A stretch of 42,155 nt of DNA from a virus (IMGVR_UViG_3300008113_000130:1-42155), one strand, 5' to 3'; shown: positions 31,818 through 39,804, counted from the first letter of the stretch. Numbers and translations are program-made. The notes: generated by a model not told the origin, from the letters alone.

Positions 31818-33721
31818 TTGCGGTACCTTTCACACTCAAAGCCCTCGACAGCCATCGGTAAGCCGGTGGCCCAGTCGGGCATTTCACACATCAGCCGTTC
31901 GAAGTCTTCCAACGAGCCGAATCCAATAGGCGCTTCGGACACCACTTCGTCATGCACTGACATAACCACGGGATAGCCAGCGGCCTCGACGCGCAACATG
32001 GCGTCGGCCAACAGGTCGCGGCTCACAGCCTGCGTGACGTTTTCACACAGCTTGCCGCCGTAGGTTGTGAGCTTCGCCCAGCGCCCGCCAAGGCGGCTGT
32101 CGGTTCCCCAGAACTCCAGACCGTTGTTGCCGATGACCGGCTTGTAGTAGGCCAGCCTGCGGCCTGACGGCAGCTTGGCGAACAGGAAGTCGCCATGACA
32201 TTTGAATGTGATCGGCCCAGCCTCAAACGCATGGCCACGGTGAAGCACAGCGTTCTTTGCAGCCGCTTCAAGGTCGTACCAGAACCGTGAGATGTTCCGG
32301 TTCGCCTTACGCCACTTCACCTTGATGTCGTCGGCCATCTCGTCGGAGATCTCGACGCGATACGCCGCAGCCATTGTCTGGAACGCGCCGACGCCGCCCT
32401 GGTAGCCCAGCGCCAGCACTGCGACTTTGCCGATCTGGCGTTCTTCTTTGTCGGCCTTAGTAATCGTGCGACCATAGATGCTTGTCGCGGCGTGGCAGTA
32501 GATGCACTGGCCACTGGCGAACACGTCCAAAGGCGCTTGCTCGCCAGCGAGCCACGCTAAGACGCGGGCTTCGATTGCGTTGAAGTCGGACACCAACAGG
32601 CGGTTACCGGCGTCAGGCACGATCATCGACCGCAGGGTCGAGGACAGCGCCACCATAGGGTCGCCGTACAGCATCTCCAGCAGTTCGTGGTCGCGGTGTT
32701 TGAAGAGCTTCACGCAATTGTCGGCGTCGTCGAACGCAGGGCGGGGTAGGTTCTGCGGCTGGAAGCCGCGACCGGCCCAGCGGCCTGTCTGAGCGCCGTG
32801 GTAAGAGAAGACGCCACGGGCGCGGTTGTCATGGCCCGCCAGGTTCTGCATCGACTGATACTTCGACGTGGACGCCTTGCCCAGTGTCTGGCGCACCTTC
32901 AGCACGTCACGCACGACCGGCGGCAGCGCGGGGTCGGCCAGTGCCTCTAGGATCGCGTTCTTGTCGTAGCCGCCCAGCCGGTAGCCCTGATCGCGGCACC
33001 ACGCCATGACCTGTGCGCGAGAGCCGACACCGGACAGCGCGCCGTCTGTGATCTCGACAACGCTTGCGTTGAGAGCCTCTGCCGTGGCGATGATAAGGTC
33101 GAGGGCGTTGGCGACGTTGGTGGTGTCGATGCCGACACCGCGCCAGTTGATTGCTTGGTCGAGCAGCCACACTTTGCGTTCGTGTTCGCCCATAGGCTTG
33201 TACTGCTGGACGTATTTCTTGACGGCGCGCTCTGTGACGACGTCCTGCTTGCAGTAATCGTAAAGCTCGTCGAGCAGATGCTGGTCGCGCCGACGCTCGC
33301 CACGGTATGGCTTGCACAGGCGCTGGATCAGGTAGCGGCCACGGGTGTCTTTCTGTTCGACCAGATTCAACACCTCGGCGCACTGGCCTAGCGAGCGCGG
33401 CAGCGCGAGGGTGGCTGCAAGCGCGGCGGTGTCGTTCCATTGCTTAGGGAAAATGTATGGCATCCCGTTACGGGTTCCCCAGTGTTCCCACACGGCGCGT
33501 TCAAAGGCGGCGTTCCACGCCCAGACTTCTGCGCCGTCGAGGATGGCGTCGCTCAATGCCAGTGGGAAAGGGTCATCCGGCAACCACAACTGCGGGCCTT
33601 CATCGTCGATGGCCCACGCCATGCAGATGACTTCGGTCGAGGGGTGGGCGGCATAGTTGTAGCCGCCGGCTGTCTTGATGTCGCACTCGCTGTACGTTTC
33701 AAAATCGATGCTAATCTGCAC
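31814..33721 (-). CDS. Family A DNA polymerase with 3'-5' exonuclease
   Basis: A 635-residue replicative polymerase. The proofreading exonuclease motifs are SIDFETYSE (Asp and Glu near residue 6), WNAAFERAVWE (ExoII) and YCKQDVVTE (ExoIII). The polymerase has motif A LLVSDFNAIEARVLAWL, motif B RQIGKVAVLALGYQGG (Arg, Lys and Tyr-Gly of the O-helix) and motif C SVHDEVV (around residue 590). The GTG at 33721 was chosen because the exonuclease domain begins directly after it and upstream residues look random; a start further upstream (to 33865) would overlap the ssDNA-binding gene. It is the main replication polymerase. Confidence 0.9.
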   Translation of the reverse strand: MQISIDFETYSECDIKTAGGYNYAAHPSTEVICMAWAIDDEGPQLWLPDDPFPLALSDAILDGAEVWAWNAAFERAVWEHWGTRNGMPYIFPKQWNDTAALAATLALPRSLGQCAEVLNLVEQKDTRGRYLIQRLCKPYRGERRRDQHLLDELYDYCKQDVVTERAVKKYVQQYKPMGEHERKVWLLDQAINWRGVGIDTTNVANALDLIIATAEALNASVVEITDGALSGVGSRAQVMAWCRDQGYRLGGYDKNAILEALADPALPPVVRDVLKVRQTLGKASTSKYQSMQNLAGHDNRARGVFSYHGAQTGRWAGRGFQPQNLPRPAFDDADNCVKLFKHRDHELLEMLYGDPMVALSSTLRSMIVPDAGNRLLVSDFNAIEARVLAWLAGEQAPLDVFASGQCIYCHAATSIYGRTITKADKEERQIGKVAVLALGYQGGVGAFQTMAAAYRVEISDEMADDIKVKWRKANRNISRFWYDLEAAAKNAVLHRGHAFEAGPITFKCHGDFLFAKLPSGRRLAYYKPVIGNNGLEFWGTDSRLGGRWAKLTTYGGKLCENVTQAVSRDLLADAMLRVEAAGYPVVMSVHDEVVSEAPIGFGSLEDFERLMCEMPDWATGLPMAVEGFECERYRK

Positions 33722-33744
33722 TTTGTGACTTTCTGTTAGAGGAA

Positions 33745-33777
33745 GGGTCGGGGGCGACTTCCAAACTCCCCCGACCC
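33745..33777 (-). terminator. Strong hairpin between ssDNA-binding and polymerase genes
   Basis: A perfect 10-bp stem, GGGTCGGGGG (33745-33754) with CCCCCGACCC (33768-33777), and a 13-base loop. On the leftward strand it is followed by TTCCTCTAAC, a weak U-tract. It may be a partial terminator or an RNA-stability element that sets a high level of the upstream ssDNA-binding protein relative to the polymerase. Confidence 0.55.
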
Positions 33778-33785
33778 CCTTTGGC

Positions 33786-34316
33786 TTAATCCAAGAAGCT
33801 GTCGTTATCGTCTTCTTCGATTTCGCCAAACACGTCAGCCGTGACCTTCTTGCCACCGAACGCATCGCCGTCCTTGACGAACTGGATGGCGTCGAGCGTC
33901 GCGTTCACACGCTTGCCCCACTGGTTGTCCTGCGCCCACAGCGAGATCGCTGCGTTGACATAGCAGCCGGCGTAAGGCTTGCCGTCTTCTTCAGCCAGAG
34001 GATTCTTCTTCTGGTCGACGATGACAGGGCGCACCTTGGTCGATGCTGATACGAACATCGAACCGTCGTAGCCGTCGTATTCCTTCTCTTCACCGTCGCC
34101 GATGCAGACCTTGAGCGACTTCGGCACGTCCTTGCCCCACTTCTCGGTGGCTACGGCCTTCACGGCTTCCTTGACCTTGGCGATCAGGTCAGCCTGTTCG
34201 TCCTTGTCGATGAGGAAGTTGGCGTTGAAGCGTGGCTCCTGACCCTGCGCGAACGCCTTTGGCGTCCAGATTTGTGGGAACGAGAGGCGGACATTCTTGA
34301 GTACTAGTGCAGTCAT
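33786..34316 (-). CDS. DUF2815 single-stranded DNA-binding protein
   Basis: A 176-residue protein with the DUF2815 pattern: LKNVRLSFPQIWTPKAF near the start, FNANFLIDKD, GYDGSMFVSAST, and YAGCYVNAAISLWAQDNQWGKRVNATLDAIQFVKDGDAFGG cut to its parts (YVNA, NQWGKRVNA and IQFVKDG). The acidic C-terminus (EIEEDDNDSFLD) is typical of OB-fold ssDNA-binding proteins that recruit partners. Family members lie next to DUF2800 nucleases and polymerases in many phages, as here. Confidence 0.87.
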   Translation of the reverse strand: MTALVLKNVRLSFPQIWTPKAFAQGQEPRFNANFLIDKDEQADLIAKVKEAVKAVATEKWGKDVPKSLKVCIGDGEEKEYDGYDGSMFVSASTKVRPVIVDQKKNPLAEEDGKPYAGCYVNAAISLWAQDNQWGKRVNATLDAIQFVKDGDAFGGKKVTADVFGEIEEDDNDSFLD

Positions 34317-34330
34317 TGACTTTTTCCTTT

Positions 34331-35491
34331 TTAAAATAGATCGACGGCGCCTGCGCCATAGGCAGGACGTGGATCGGAATCTGGAGCGAGCGAAGGCTTG
34401 CCCCGTGGCTTAACGACGAGATCGGCGATCTCGGCGGCTTTCGTCCGCCCAAGCAGCTTCTCTGCCTGAGTGGGTGAAATTACTTTCTTGGTGAAAGGGT
34501 CGAAGCCCTTGTCGTAAAGCACCTTGGCGGCGGTGTCTTCATCCACCCACTGCCTGTTGCTGCGGCCTTCGACCAGCTTGTAGCCAGGAACAACACCGCC
34601 AGCAGAAAGTACGCTATTAGCGTATTCCTCGACGTCGTTGGCCCACGACTTGATCATCGACAACTGCGGCAGCAACTTGGCGATCTCGTCGATTGACAGA
34701 AGCTCTGGCGCGGTAGGCTCCAGCGGTGCTTCAAGGTCGTCGAACTGGCCGACTGCGATCTCGTAGTTGTGCTTGGCCAGCGCCTTACACGTTGCGCGAG
34801 CCTTGCAGAAGCGACACGCCTTCTCGCTGGGTTCGAAGTTGTCCGACCCTTCAACGGCCTTGGCCGCAGCGGGGCGCACGACCTTGTCGGCCCAACGCAG
34901 CAAGTCCTTTACCGTGATGGTGTACTCGCTGACGTAGTCGAGCCGCGGCATATGGATGTGCAACACGAACGTATCGATGTTGAAGATCTGGCCGTAGGTC
35001 TGCCACACGCCAAGCGCATAGAGCATCGCCTGTTCGTTCTGGTATGCGCTGACCTTGACCCCTTGGCCGAACTTCAAGTCGATGACGTGGCACAGGCCAT
35101 CGCCAACAATGATGGCGTCCGACGTGCCGAAGCCACCAGGCACCCAGTCGGTGAACTCGACGCGCTGCTCTATGAACAGGTTGGTTTGACCGTCATCGCC
35201 GTGGATGTTGAGGACGTAGTCGACGTAGTCAGCAACGTGGTCGGCCATTTCCTTGGTGATGACCCATCCCTCAAGCTCGTCGCCTATCATCTCGGTCGGG
35301 TGGATTTCCTCACGCAGGCACCACTCGGCCAGTGCGTGAGCCGCCGTGCCTTCACGGCTGAACTCGGTCGACTGGTCAGGCATCCCTGCCTCAAGCTTCA
35401 CGCTGCCGGCGCAGTACAGCCAGCGGTGCGCTGACGACGGCGAGAGCTTTGCGTGGGCCGGTTCGGCCTCTTCGAACATTTCAATCTGCAT
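34331..35491 (-). CDS. DUF2800 PD-(D/E)XK nuclease (Cas4/RecB-like)
   Basis: A 386-residue protein of the DUF2800 family. The N-terminus has LSPSSAHRWLYCAGS and an early HALAEW helix. The nuclease motifs are GGFGTSDAIIVG (Asp), HVIDLKFGQG (Asp-x-Lys of the D/ExK) and YQNEQAMLYALG. A cysteine set (CRFCKARATC, around residue 225) resembles the Fe-S or zinc cluster region of Cas4/AddB-like nucleases. It probably processes DNA ends with the DUF2815 ssDNA-binding protein for recombination-dependent replication. Confidence 0.86.
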   Translation of the reverse strand: MQIEMFEEAEPAHAKLSPSSAHRWLYCAGSVKLEAGMPDQSTEFSREGTAAHALAEWCLREEIHPTEMIGDELEGWVITKEMADHVADYVDYVLNIHGDDGQTNLFIEQRVEFTDWVPGGFGTSDAIIVGDGLCHVIDLKFGQGVKVSAYQNEQAMLYALGVWQTYGQIFNIDTFVLHIHMPRLDYVSEYTITVKDLLRWADKVVRPAAAKAVEGSDNFEPSEKACRFCKARATCKALAKHNYEIAVGQFDDLEAPLEPTAPELLSIDEIAKLLPQLSMIKSWANDVEEYANSVLSAGGVVPGYKLVEGRSNRQWVDEDTAAKVLYDKGFDPFTKKVISPTQAEKLLGRTKAAEIADLVVKPRGKPSLAPDSDPRPAYGAGAVDLF

Positions 35492-35502
35492 TTATTTACC
35501 TT

Positions 35503-35613
35503 TCAACCAAACACAAACGACAGGAACAGCACCAGCCAGAACACACCGCACCACGACAGCGCGGTGACGCAGCCCCGTGCGGCGCGCAGATCGTCGTCTT
35601 CCTCGTCACGCAT
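35503..35613 (-). CDS. 36-residue single-pass membrane protein
   Basis: A very short gene. Its ATG overlaps the stop of the upstream gene (ATGCGTGA), with GGAGAAAG just before it. The product has an acidic N-terminus (MRDEEDDDLRAARG) and one hydrophobic C-terminal segment (WCGVFWLVLFLSFVFG). The overlap and site make translation likely. The function is unknown; small phage membrane proteins of this kind often affect the host envelope or exclusion. Confidence 0.55.
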   Translation of the reverse strand: MRDEEDDDLRAARGCVTALSWCGVFWLVLFLSFVFG

Positions 35614-35782
35614 ATTCTTTCTCCATAGCGCGCAGCACCTGTTCGGGCGTGAGCTTTACGAGAAAGCCGTTGGCACGACTCCAGTCGCCAGTGGCCTTGG
35701 ACAGTTCGGCGTCGATGCTCTGGAGCATGGCGCGCATCGCGTTGCGCTCTTCGATGAGCGTCTTGACCAGAGCGTCAGTCAT
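35606..35782 (-). CDS. 58-residue helical protein, unknown
   Basis: A short helical protein (TDALVKTLIEERNAMRAMLQ, then LSKATGDWSR and LTPEQVLRAMEKEYA). The ATG overlaps the stop of the upstream gene (ATGACTGA). An earlier in-frame ATG at 35821 is less likely. No family was recognised. Confidence 0.6.
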   Translation of the reverse strand: MTDALVKTLIEERNAMRAMLQSIDAELSKATGDWSRANGFLVKLTPEQVLRAMEKEYA

Positions 35783-36062
35783 TTCCCAGTTCCTTCTCGG
35801 CAGCAAACAGCACGTCCACATAGCTTGTGGGCGGGAGGTCGGAGAGCTTGGAAGCTTTGTAGTCGGCGAGTAGCGCCTTGACGTATGTGGCGCCCTTTGC
35901 AGAGGCCAGCTTGGTCAGCGAAGCGCGGACGCATTCAAGCGTGACGACGGTGGCTGGTTCGATCTGGGGGGTGGCCGGTGCGGCCTTAGTGGGGGCAGAC
36001 AGTTCTTCTATCTGCGTCGCGATCTGGCGTAGCGCCTTCGCGATGTCTTCCAATTGGCTCAT
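35775..36062 (-). CDS. Small early protein with coiled-coil start, unknown
   Basis: A 95-residue protein. The first ~25 residues form a helix (MSQLEDIAKALRQIATQIEEL), followed by an Ala/Pro/Thr-rich linker and a C-terminal helical domain (VRASLTKLASAKGATYVKALLADYKASKLSDLP). AGGAGA lies six bases before the ATG at 36062. It is the first gene of the leftward operon, directly after the divergent control region, and may be an early regulator or recombination accessory. Confidence 0.6.
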   Translation of the reverse strand: MSQLEDIAKALRQIATQIEELSAPTKAAPATPQIEPATVVTLECVRASLTKLASAKGATYVKALLADYKASKLSDLPPTSYVDVLFAAEKELGND

Positions 36063-36155
36063 TTCAATTTCTCCTGTTGACACTTTGTATCGGCGCTGTA
36101 AATGTGCGGCGACAACCCCCAGTTAGCAACTCAACAAAGTATGTCAAGGAGAAAA
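36063..36155. promoter_or_regulatory. Divergent early control region
   Basis: This 93-base gap separates the leftward DNA-metabolism genes from the rightward HTH-PrimPol operon. Two inverted arms are visible: TTGACACTTTGT (36077-36088) and, inverted, TTGACATACTTTGT (36134-36147), with 45 bases between. Each arm contains a perfect -35 box pointing inward. Rightward, TTGACA is followed 17 bases later by AAATGT; leftward, TTGACA is followed 16 bases later by TAACTG. The arms probably double as operators for the small HTH protein encoded next to them. Confidence 0.6.
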
Positions 36156-36419
36156 ATGATGATTGAAAGTGAAGAAAACAAAATTCGTAGCGCCGTCGAG
36201 CGCGTGGCCAAGATCGCCACCAACGGAAATATGCGTCGGCTGTGTGCGCTGTTGGATGTGTCCACCCAGGCGCTATACAAGTGGATTGCTGATGGCGTTC
36301 CTGTGAAGCGCGCCCTTCAGATGTCGATGCTCACCAAGGGTGAAGTGCAGTGGCACGAACTCTGCCCGCACGTTGCAGACGAACTTCGCCAGTCTCTTGA
36401 AGCGGCGGCAAAGGCATGA
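36156..36419 (+). CDS. Cro/YdaS-like HTH regulator
   Basis: An 87-residue protein with one HTH (about 20-55: IATNGNMRRLCALLDVSTQALYKWIADGVPVKRAL), in the style of the YdaS/Cro group that binds an operator as a dimer. A second ATG directly follows the first; AAGGAG lies 4-7 bases upstream. It starts the rightward early operon, and the next gene's start overlaps its stop (ATGA). It is the best candidate to bind the inverted arms at 36077-36147. Confidence 0.78.
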   Translation: MMIESEENKIRSAVERVAKIATNGNMRRLCALLDVSTQALYKWIADGVPVKRALQMSMLTKGEVQWHELCPHVADELRQSLEAAAKA

Positions 36420-36685
36420 AGACGCTTGACGATTTCCTCGCGATGCAGGAGGAGCTGGCGAAACAGGAGTCGTCCTTCTCGTTCGACCCTGTCAACGCAC
36501 CGCCGCACTACCGCACTGGCGACATTGAATGTATCGATGCCATCGAATCAGCGTTGACCGCAGAAGAGTTTCGTGGTCATTGCAAAGCGAACGCGCTCAA
36601 GTACATCTGGCGTGAGCGCCACAAGGGCCAAGACGAGAGCCTGAAAAAGGCCATCTGGTATCTGGAGCGCGCCGTTAAGGCATAA
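36416..36685 (+). CDS. DUF3310 protein
   Basis: An 89-residue protein with the DUF3310 pattern: VNAPPHYRTGDIECIDAIESAL, then FRGHCKANALKYIWRERHKG and LKKAIWYLERAV. This family is common in phages and is sometimes annotated as a nucleotide kinase-like or SaV-like protein. The exact activity is not established. It is translationally coupled to the HTH gene and followed by the primase-helicase. Confidence 0.85.
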   Translation: MKTLDDFLAMQEELAKQESSFSFDPVNAPPHYRTGDIECIDAIESALTAEEFRGHCKANALKYIWRERHKGQDESLKKAIWYLERAVKA

Positions 36686-36713
36686 AAAAATGGACCGCCC
36701 CGAAGGACGGCCC
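36684..36713 (-). terminator. Terminator-like hairpin oriented leftward
   Basis: Read on the minus strand, GGGCCGTCC-TTCGG-GGCGGTCC is followed by A and seven Ts (bases 36684-36690). The stem has one mismatch and one bulged base. It lies between DUF3310 and PrimPol, both of which run rightward. It would end an antisense transcript coming from the right, or it may act on the plus strand as a hairpin before the primase start. Confidence 0.55.
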
Positions 36714-36733
36714 AGTTGGAAAGGAAAGTAGAG

Positions 36734-38968
36734 TTGTCTTATCTTAATTCTCACGGCGCGCAACTGATTTCGTTGGGGTATTCCCCACTGCCGATCAGGG
36801 CAGGCCATAAGGCGCCAGCCATCAGCGACTGGCAGAACTGCCACGCTGACGCAGAGAAGCTCGACCAGTGGCTGAGTGATAGCCGCATGGCGAACTGCGG
36901 TGTCGGCATCCTGACCGAGAACACGCCGGCCATCGACATCGACTGTCTCGACAAAGACATCAGCTACAAGCTGGTGAAGTGGGTCGAGAACAACCTCGGT
37001 AAGGCACCACTGCGGATCGGCAAGAAGCCGAAGGCGTTGATGGTGTTCCGCTGCGACGAGCCGTTCGGCAAGATCCGGTCGAACGAATATGTTGACTTTC
37101 TAGGCAACAAGAACGCGGTCGAGGTGCTGGCCAAGGGGCAGCAGTTCGTGGCGTATGCGGTCCACCCTGACACGCAGCAGCCCTACGGCTGGCCGAAGAA
37201 GTCTCTGATCGACATACCGCACGACGATCTGCCCACGCTCACCCAGAGCCAGGCGCAGGAGTTCGTGGCCTATTTCGAAAGCATCATCCCCGATGACTGG
37301 GAACTGTCCCGTAAGGGCGTGTCGACCACGCACGGCGACGTAGACGATCTGCTGACACTGCGTCCGCGTCTCGGCAAAAGTGTGACCGATTTGCAACAGT
37401 GGATGGAAAATCTTGACCCCGACTGTGGCCACGATGAGTGGGTCAAGGTCGGCATGGCCCTGCACCACGAAACCAACGGCGAGCCTGACGGGCTGCGACT
37501 GTGGGACGAGTGGTCGGCGCAGAGCGGCAAATATGTCCACGGTGAGTGCGCCAAGCGGTGGCGCTCGTTCGGACGCAACACGTCAGCGCAGCCGGTGACC
37601 GCCGCCTACATCGAAGGCAAGGCCAAGAAGGTCGTGCGCGAAGAGAAGAAGAAGGGTCTGGTCGACCAGCTTGTGCAGGACTTGGTGTTCGTTCAGGTGT
37701 CGGGCAGCGCCCGTGTCATCCGCGAAGACGATATGCAGGACGGGCTTGAACTGTTCGGCGTCGAGGATCTGACCAAGGAATATGCTAACCAGTGCATACC
37801 CGTTGAGGTCGAGAAAAAGAACGGCGACGTCGTGATCGAACAGGTCAACCCCGTGAAGCTCTGGCTGACGCACCCTGAACGGCGCACAGCCCGTGGCCTG
37901 GTGTTCTTGCCAGAGGGCCAGAAGATCGGCGCGTACAACCTGTGGCGCGGCTGGTCGTGCGAGCCAGAAGAGGGTGACGTGTCGATGTTCACCGACTGGA
38001 TGTTCGACATCATCGCCGACCGCAACGAGGCAAATTACAAGTGGATCATGGGCTGGTGCGCGCAGATGGTGCAGGAGCCAATGACCAAGATCGGCGTGGC
38101 CACGGTGCTGCGCGGCCTGAAAGGCACCGGCAAGTCGAAGCTGGGCGAACTGCTGGGTGGTCTATGCCCACAGCACCACAAGACCATCAGCCGCCAGGAG
38201 CAACTGGTCGGCAACTTCAACCGCCATCTGGAAGACTGCCTGCTCCTGCAAGCAGAAGAGGCGTTCTGGGCCGGCAGCAAGTCCGCAGAGGGCGCGCTGA
38301 AGGATCTGGTCACCAACCCACGCATCATGATTGAGCGCAAGGGCGTGGACAGCTACATGGCGCCGAACTTTACCCGCATCCTGTTCACGTCGAACGAAGA
38401 GTGGGTCGTGCCAGCCACGGCAGATGAACGCCGCTGGGCCGTGTTCGACATCTCCGACCGGCGCAAGCAGGACTATGACTTCTACGCAGCACTGCAAAGC
38501 TGGTACGACCGTGGCGGCAAGAAGCACATCCTGCACCACCTGAAGACGTTCGATCTGGCGACGGTCAACGTCCGCACTGCCCCGCAGACGAAGGCGTTGC
38601 AGGATCAGCAGATGCGTGGCGGTGACTGCGTCCAGCGTTGGCTGTTCGACTGCCTGATGGAAGGCGAGATCAGGGACAGTAAGAGCGGTGCGGCAGTTCA
38701 ATTCGGCGAGGTCGAGGCGAACAAGACCACGATTTACGAGAGCTACCGCAATTCGCAGCAGCGCCATTGGGAGGTCAAGAACCCTAATGGCTTCTGGACG
38801 TCGGTCGCGCGCTACAACGAGTTGTTCTACGGCGGCAAGGTTAAATGCGCGGCTGGCGCTCGCTATAAAGTAACTGCGGTTGCATCGCTGAAGGAGGCAC
38901 GGCAGCTATTTACCAAGCGGCATCAATATCAGGTTGACTGGCCAGATCCTCTCGCTATTGAGGACTGA
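36734..38968 (+). CDS. PrimPol primase fused to D5-like helicase
   Basis: A 744-residue replication protein. The N-terminal domain is an archaeo-eukaryotic PrimPol: LGYSPLPIRAGHKAP, the catalytic acidic pair in AIDIDCLD, and VEVLAKGQQFVAYAVHPDT. A PriCT-2-like domain follows (HDEWVKVGMALHHET, then LWDEWS and RWRSF). The C-terminal half is a superfamily 3/DUF5906 helicase with Walker A LKGTGKSKLGEL, Walker B LLLQAEEAFWAG and a TSNEEWVVPATADERRWAVFD arginine-finger region. It should both prime and unwind at the origin. The TTG at 36734 has GGAAAG six bases upstream; a TTG at 36716 is an alternative. Confidence 0.88.
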   Translation: MSYLNSHGAQLISLGYSPLPIRAGHKAPAISDWQNCHADAEKLDQWLSDSRMANCGVGILTENTPAIDIDCLDKDISYKLVKWVENNLGKAPLRIGKKPKALMVFRCDEPFGKIRSNEYVDFLGNKNAVEVLAKGQQFVAYAVHPDTQQPYGWPKKSLIDIPHDDLPTLTQSQAQEFVAYFESIIPDDWELSRKGVSTTHGDVDDLLTLRPRLGKSVTDLQQWMENLDPDCGHDEWVKVGMALHHETNGEPDGLRLWDEWSAQSGKYVHGECAKRWRSFGRNTSAQPVTAAYIEGKAKKVVREEKKKGLVDQLVQDLVFVQVSGSARVIREDDMQDGLELFGVEDLTKEYANQCIPVEVEKKNGDVVIEQVNPVKLWLTHPERRTARGLVFLPEGQKIGAYNLWRGWSCEPEEGDVSMFTDWMFDIIADRNEANYKWIMGWCAQMVQEPMTKIGVATVLRGLKGTGKSKLGELLGGLCPQHHKTISRQEQLVGNFNRHLEDCLLLQAEEAFWAGSKSAEGALKDLVTNPRIMIERKGVDSYMAPNFTRILFTSNEEWVVPATADERRWAVFDISDRRKQDYDFYAALQSWYDRGGKKHILHHLKTFDLATVNVRTAPQTKALQDQQMRGGDCVQRWLFDCLMEGEIRDSKSGAAVQFGEVEANKTTIYESYRNSQQRHWEVKNPNGFWTSVARYNELFYGGKVKCAAGARYKVTAVASLKEARQLFTKRHQYQVDWPDPLAIED

Positions 38969-38994
38969 TTGAAACTGGAAAAGGAAAATTCAAA

Positions 38995-39459
38995 GTGTCA
39001 GAGATTCGTTTAACTGAAGAAACGCTGAACCACATGGCCGCGATCAGCCGCATCGCAGGCGAGTACAACATCAGCCTTATGGACTTACTGGGGCCAGGCA
39101 AACAGGAGAAGATTGTCGCTGCGCGTGTGGCGTTGTGCCGTGTGCTGCGTAGCGTTCCCCTGTCGATCTCGACCATCGCCAAAGTGATCGGACGTGACCG
39201 CGCATCGGTGCGGAATCTATTGGAGCGCACAGACAACCCGACGCCTGCGTATTTTATTAAGCGTGAAGAGCCAATGCCGCGCGATCCATCGACCAACAAC
39301 TACAAGGCGCACTGCGAACGTGGCTCTAAGGCGCTCGCTGCCGCCATCTTTGCGACTGGCAAGACGCACGGCCCGATGCCAGAGCGGAAGCTCGTTGACG
39401 CACTGATCTGGAGCCGTGGCGCCAACGAGAATTTCCACCGCAAGGGGTGGATGGTATGA
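38995..39459 (+). CDS. Protein with DnaA-like DNA-binding domain
   Basis: A 154-residue protein. Residues ~25-78 follow the C-terminal DNA-binding domain of DnaA: SLMDLLGPGKQEKIVAARVALCRVLR, then SISTIAKVIGRDRASVRNLL, where GRDRASV corresponds to the DnaA signature GGRDHSTV. There is no AAA+ ATPase domain, so it would bind DNA (a phage origin or DnaA boxes) rather than melt it by itself. The second half is a basic domain of unknown type. It starts with GTG, with AAGGAAAA upstream, and comes directly after the primase-helicase. Confidence 0.8.
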   Translation: MSEIRLTEETLNHMAAISRIAGEYNISLMDLLGPGKQEKIVAARVALCRVLRSVPLSISTIAKVIGRDRASVRNLLERTDNPTPAYFIKREEPMPRDPSTNNYKAHCERGSKALAAAIFATGKTHGPMPERKLVDALIWSRGANENFHRKGWMV

Positions 39460-39533
39460 CCCTGCGCCAGTTCCTGTTCGACAATTTCGGCTGGGATATC
39501 TACGACTGGGCCGACGATGAGATTAGGTTCTGA
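39456..39533 (+). CDS. 25-residue acidic peptide, possible gene
   Basis: A tiny reading frame whose ATG overlaps the preceding stop (ATGA). It encodes MTLRQFLFDNFGWDIYDW followed by ADDEIRF, rich in aromatic and acidic residues. It ends one base before the convergent XRE gene's stop. Coupled starts of this type are often real, but the length makes it uncertain. Confidence 0.4.
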   Translation: MTLRQFLFDNFGWDIYDWADDEIRF

Positions 39534-39534
39534 T

Positions 39535-39804
39535 CTATAGCGATATGTCGAACGGCTGGCCAAGGAAGTCCAGCATATCTTTACGCCTGCCGGTGATCAT
39601 GGCCTGGCGCTTGGCCGCAAGGACTTGCAGCATCGTGATCACCAGCTTGGGTGCAGGCACTTCCCCAAGCTCATACGCCTCTAAAGTGCGATAACCGACC
39701 CCAAGAGCTACGGCGGCGTTCTTAATAGACAGCCCTGTCGTCTTACGCAGAGCGCGAAGCTCCACGGGGGAGATCAGTTGTTGTCGGGGTTTGCGAATGC
39801 TCAT
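39535..39804 (-). CDS. XRE-family transcription regulator
   Basis: An 89-residue HTH protein (about 12-65: SPVELRALRKTTGLSIKNAAVALGVGYRTLEAYELGEVP). A promoter-like TTGCAA (39834-39839), 17-base spacer and TAAATC (39811-39816) end only six bases before the ATG, and there is no clear ribosome-binding site, so the mRNA may be leaderless, as for lambda cI from PRM. It converges with the primase operon. It probably represses an early promoter, but which is unknown. Confidence 0.78.
   Translation of the reverse strand: MSIRKPRQQLISPVELRALRKTTGLSIKNAAVALGVGYRTLEAYELGEVPAPKLVITMLQVLAAKRQAMITGRRKDMLDFLGQPFDISL

Noticed and set aside
33721-33865. Upstream extension of the DNA polymerase by 48 residues
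   Set aside because: The extra residues do not resemble the family, would overlap the ssDNA-binding gene and run through a strong hairpin.
34331-35491. Cas4 of a CRISPR system
   Set aside because: The fold is similar, but the pattern is DUF2800 and its neighbours are phage replication genes, without Cas1/Cas2 or an array.
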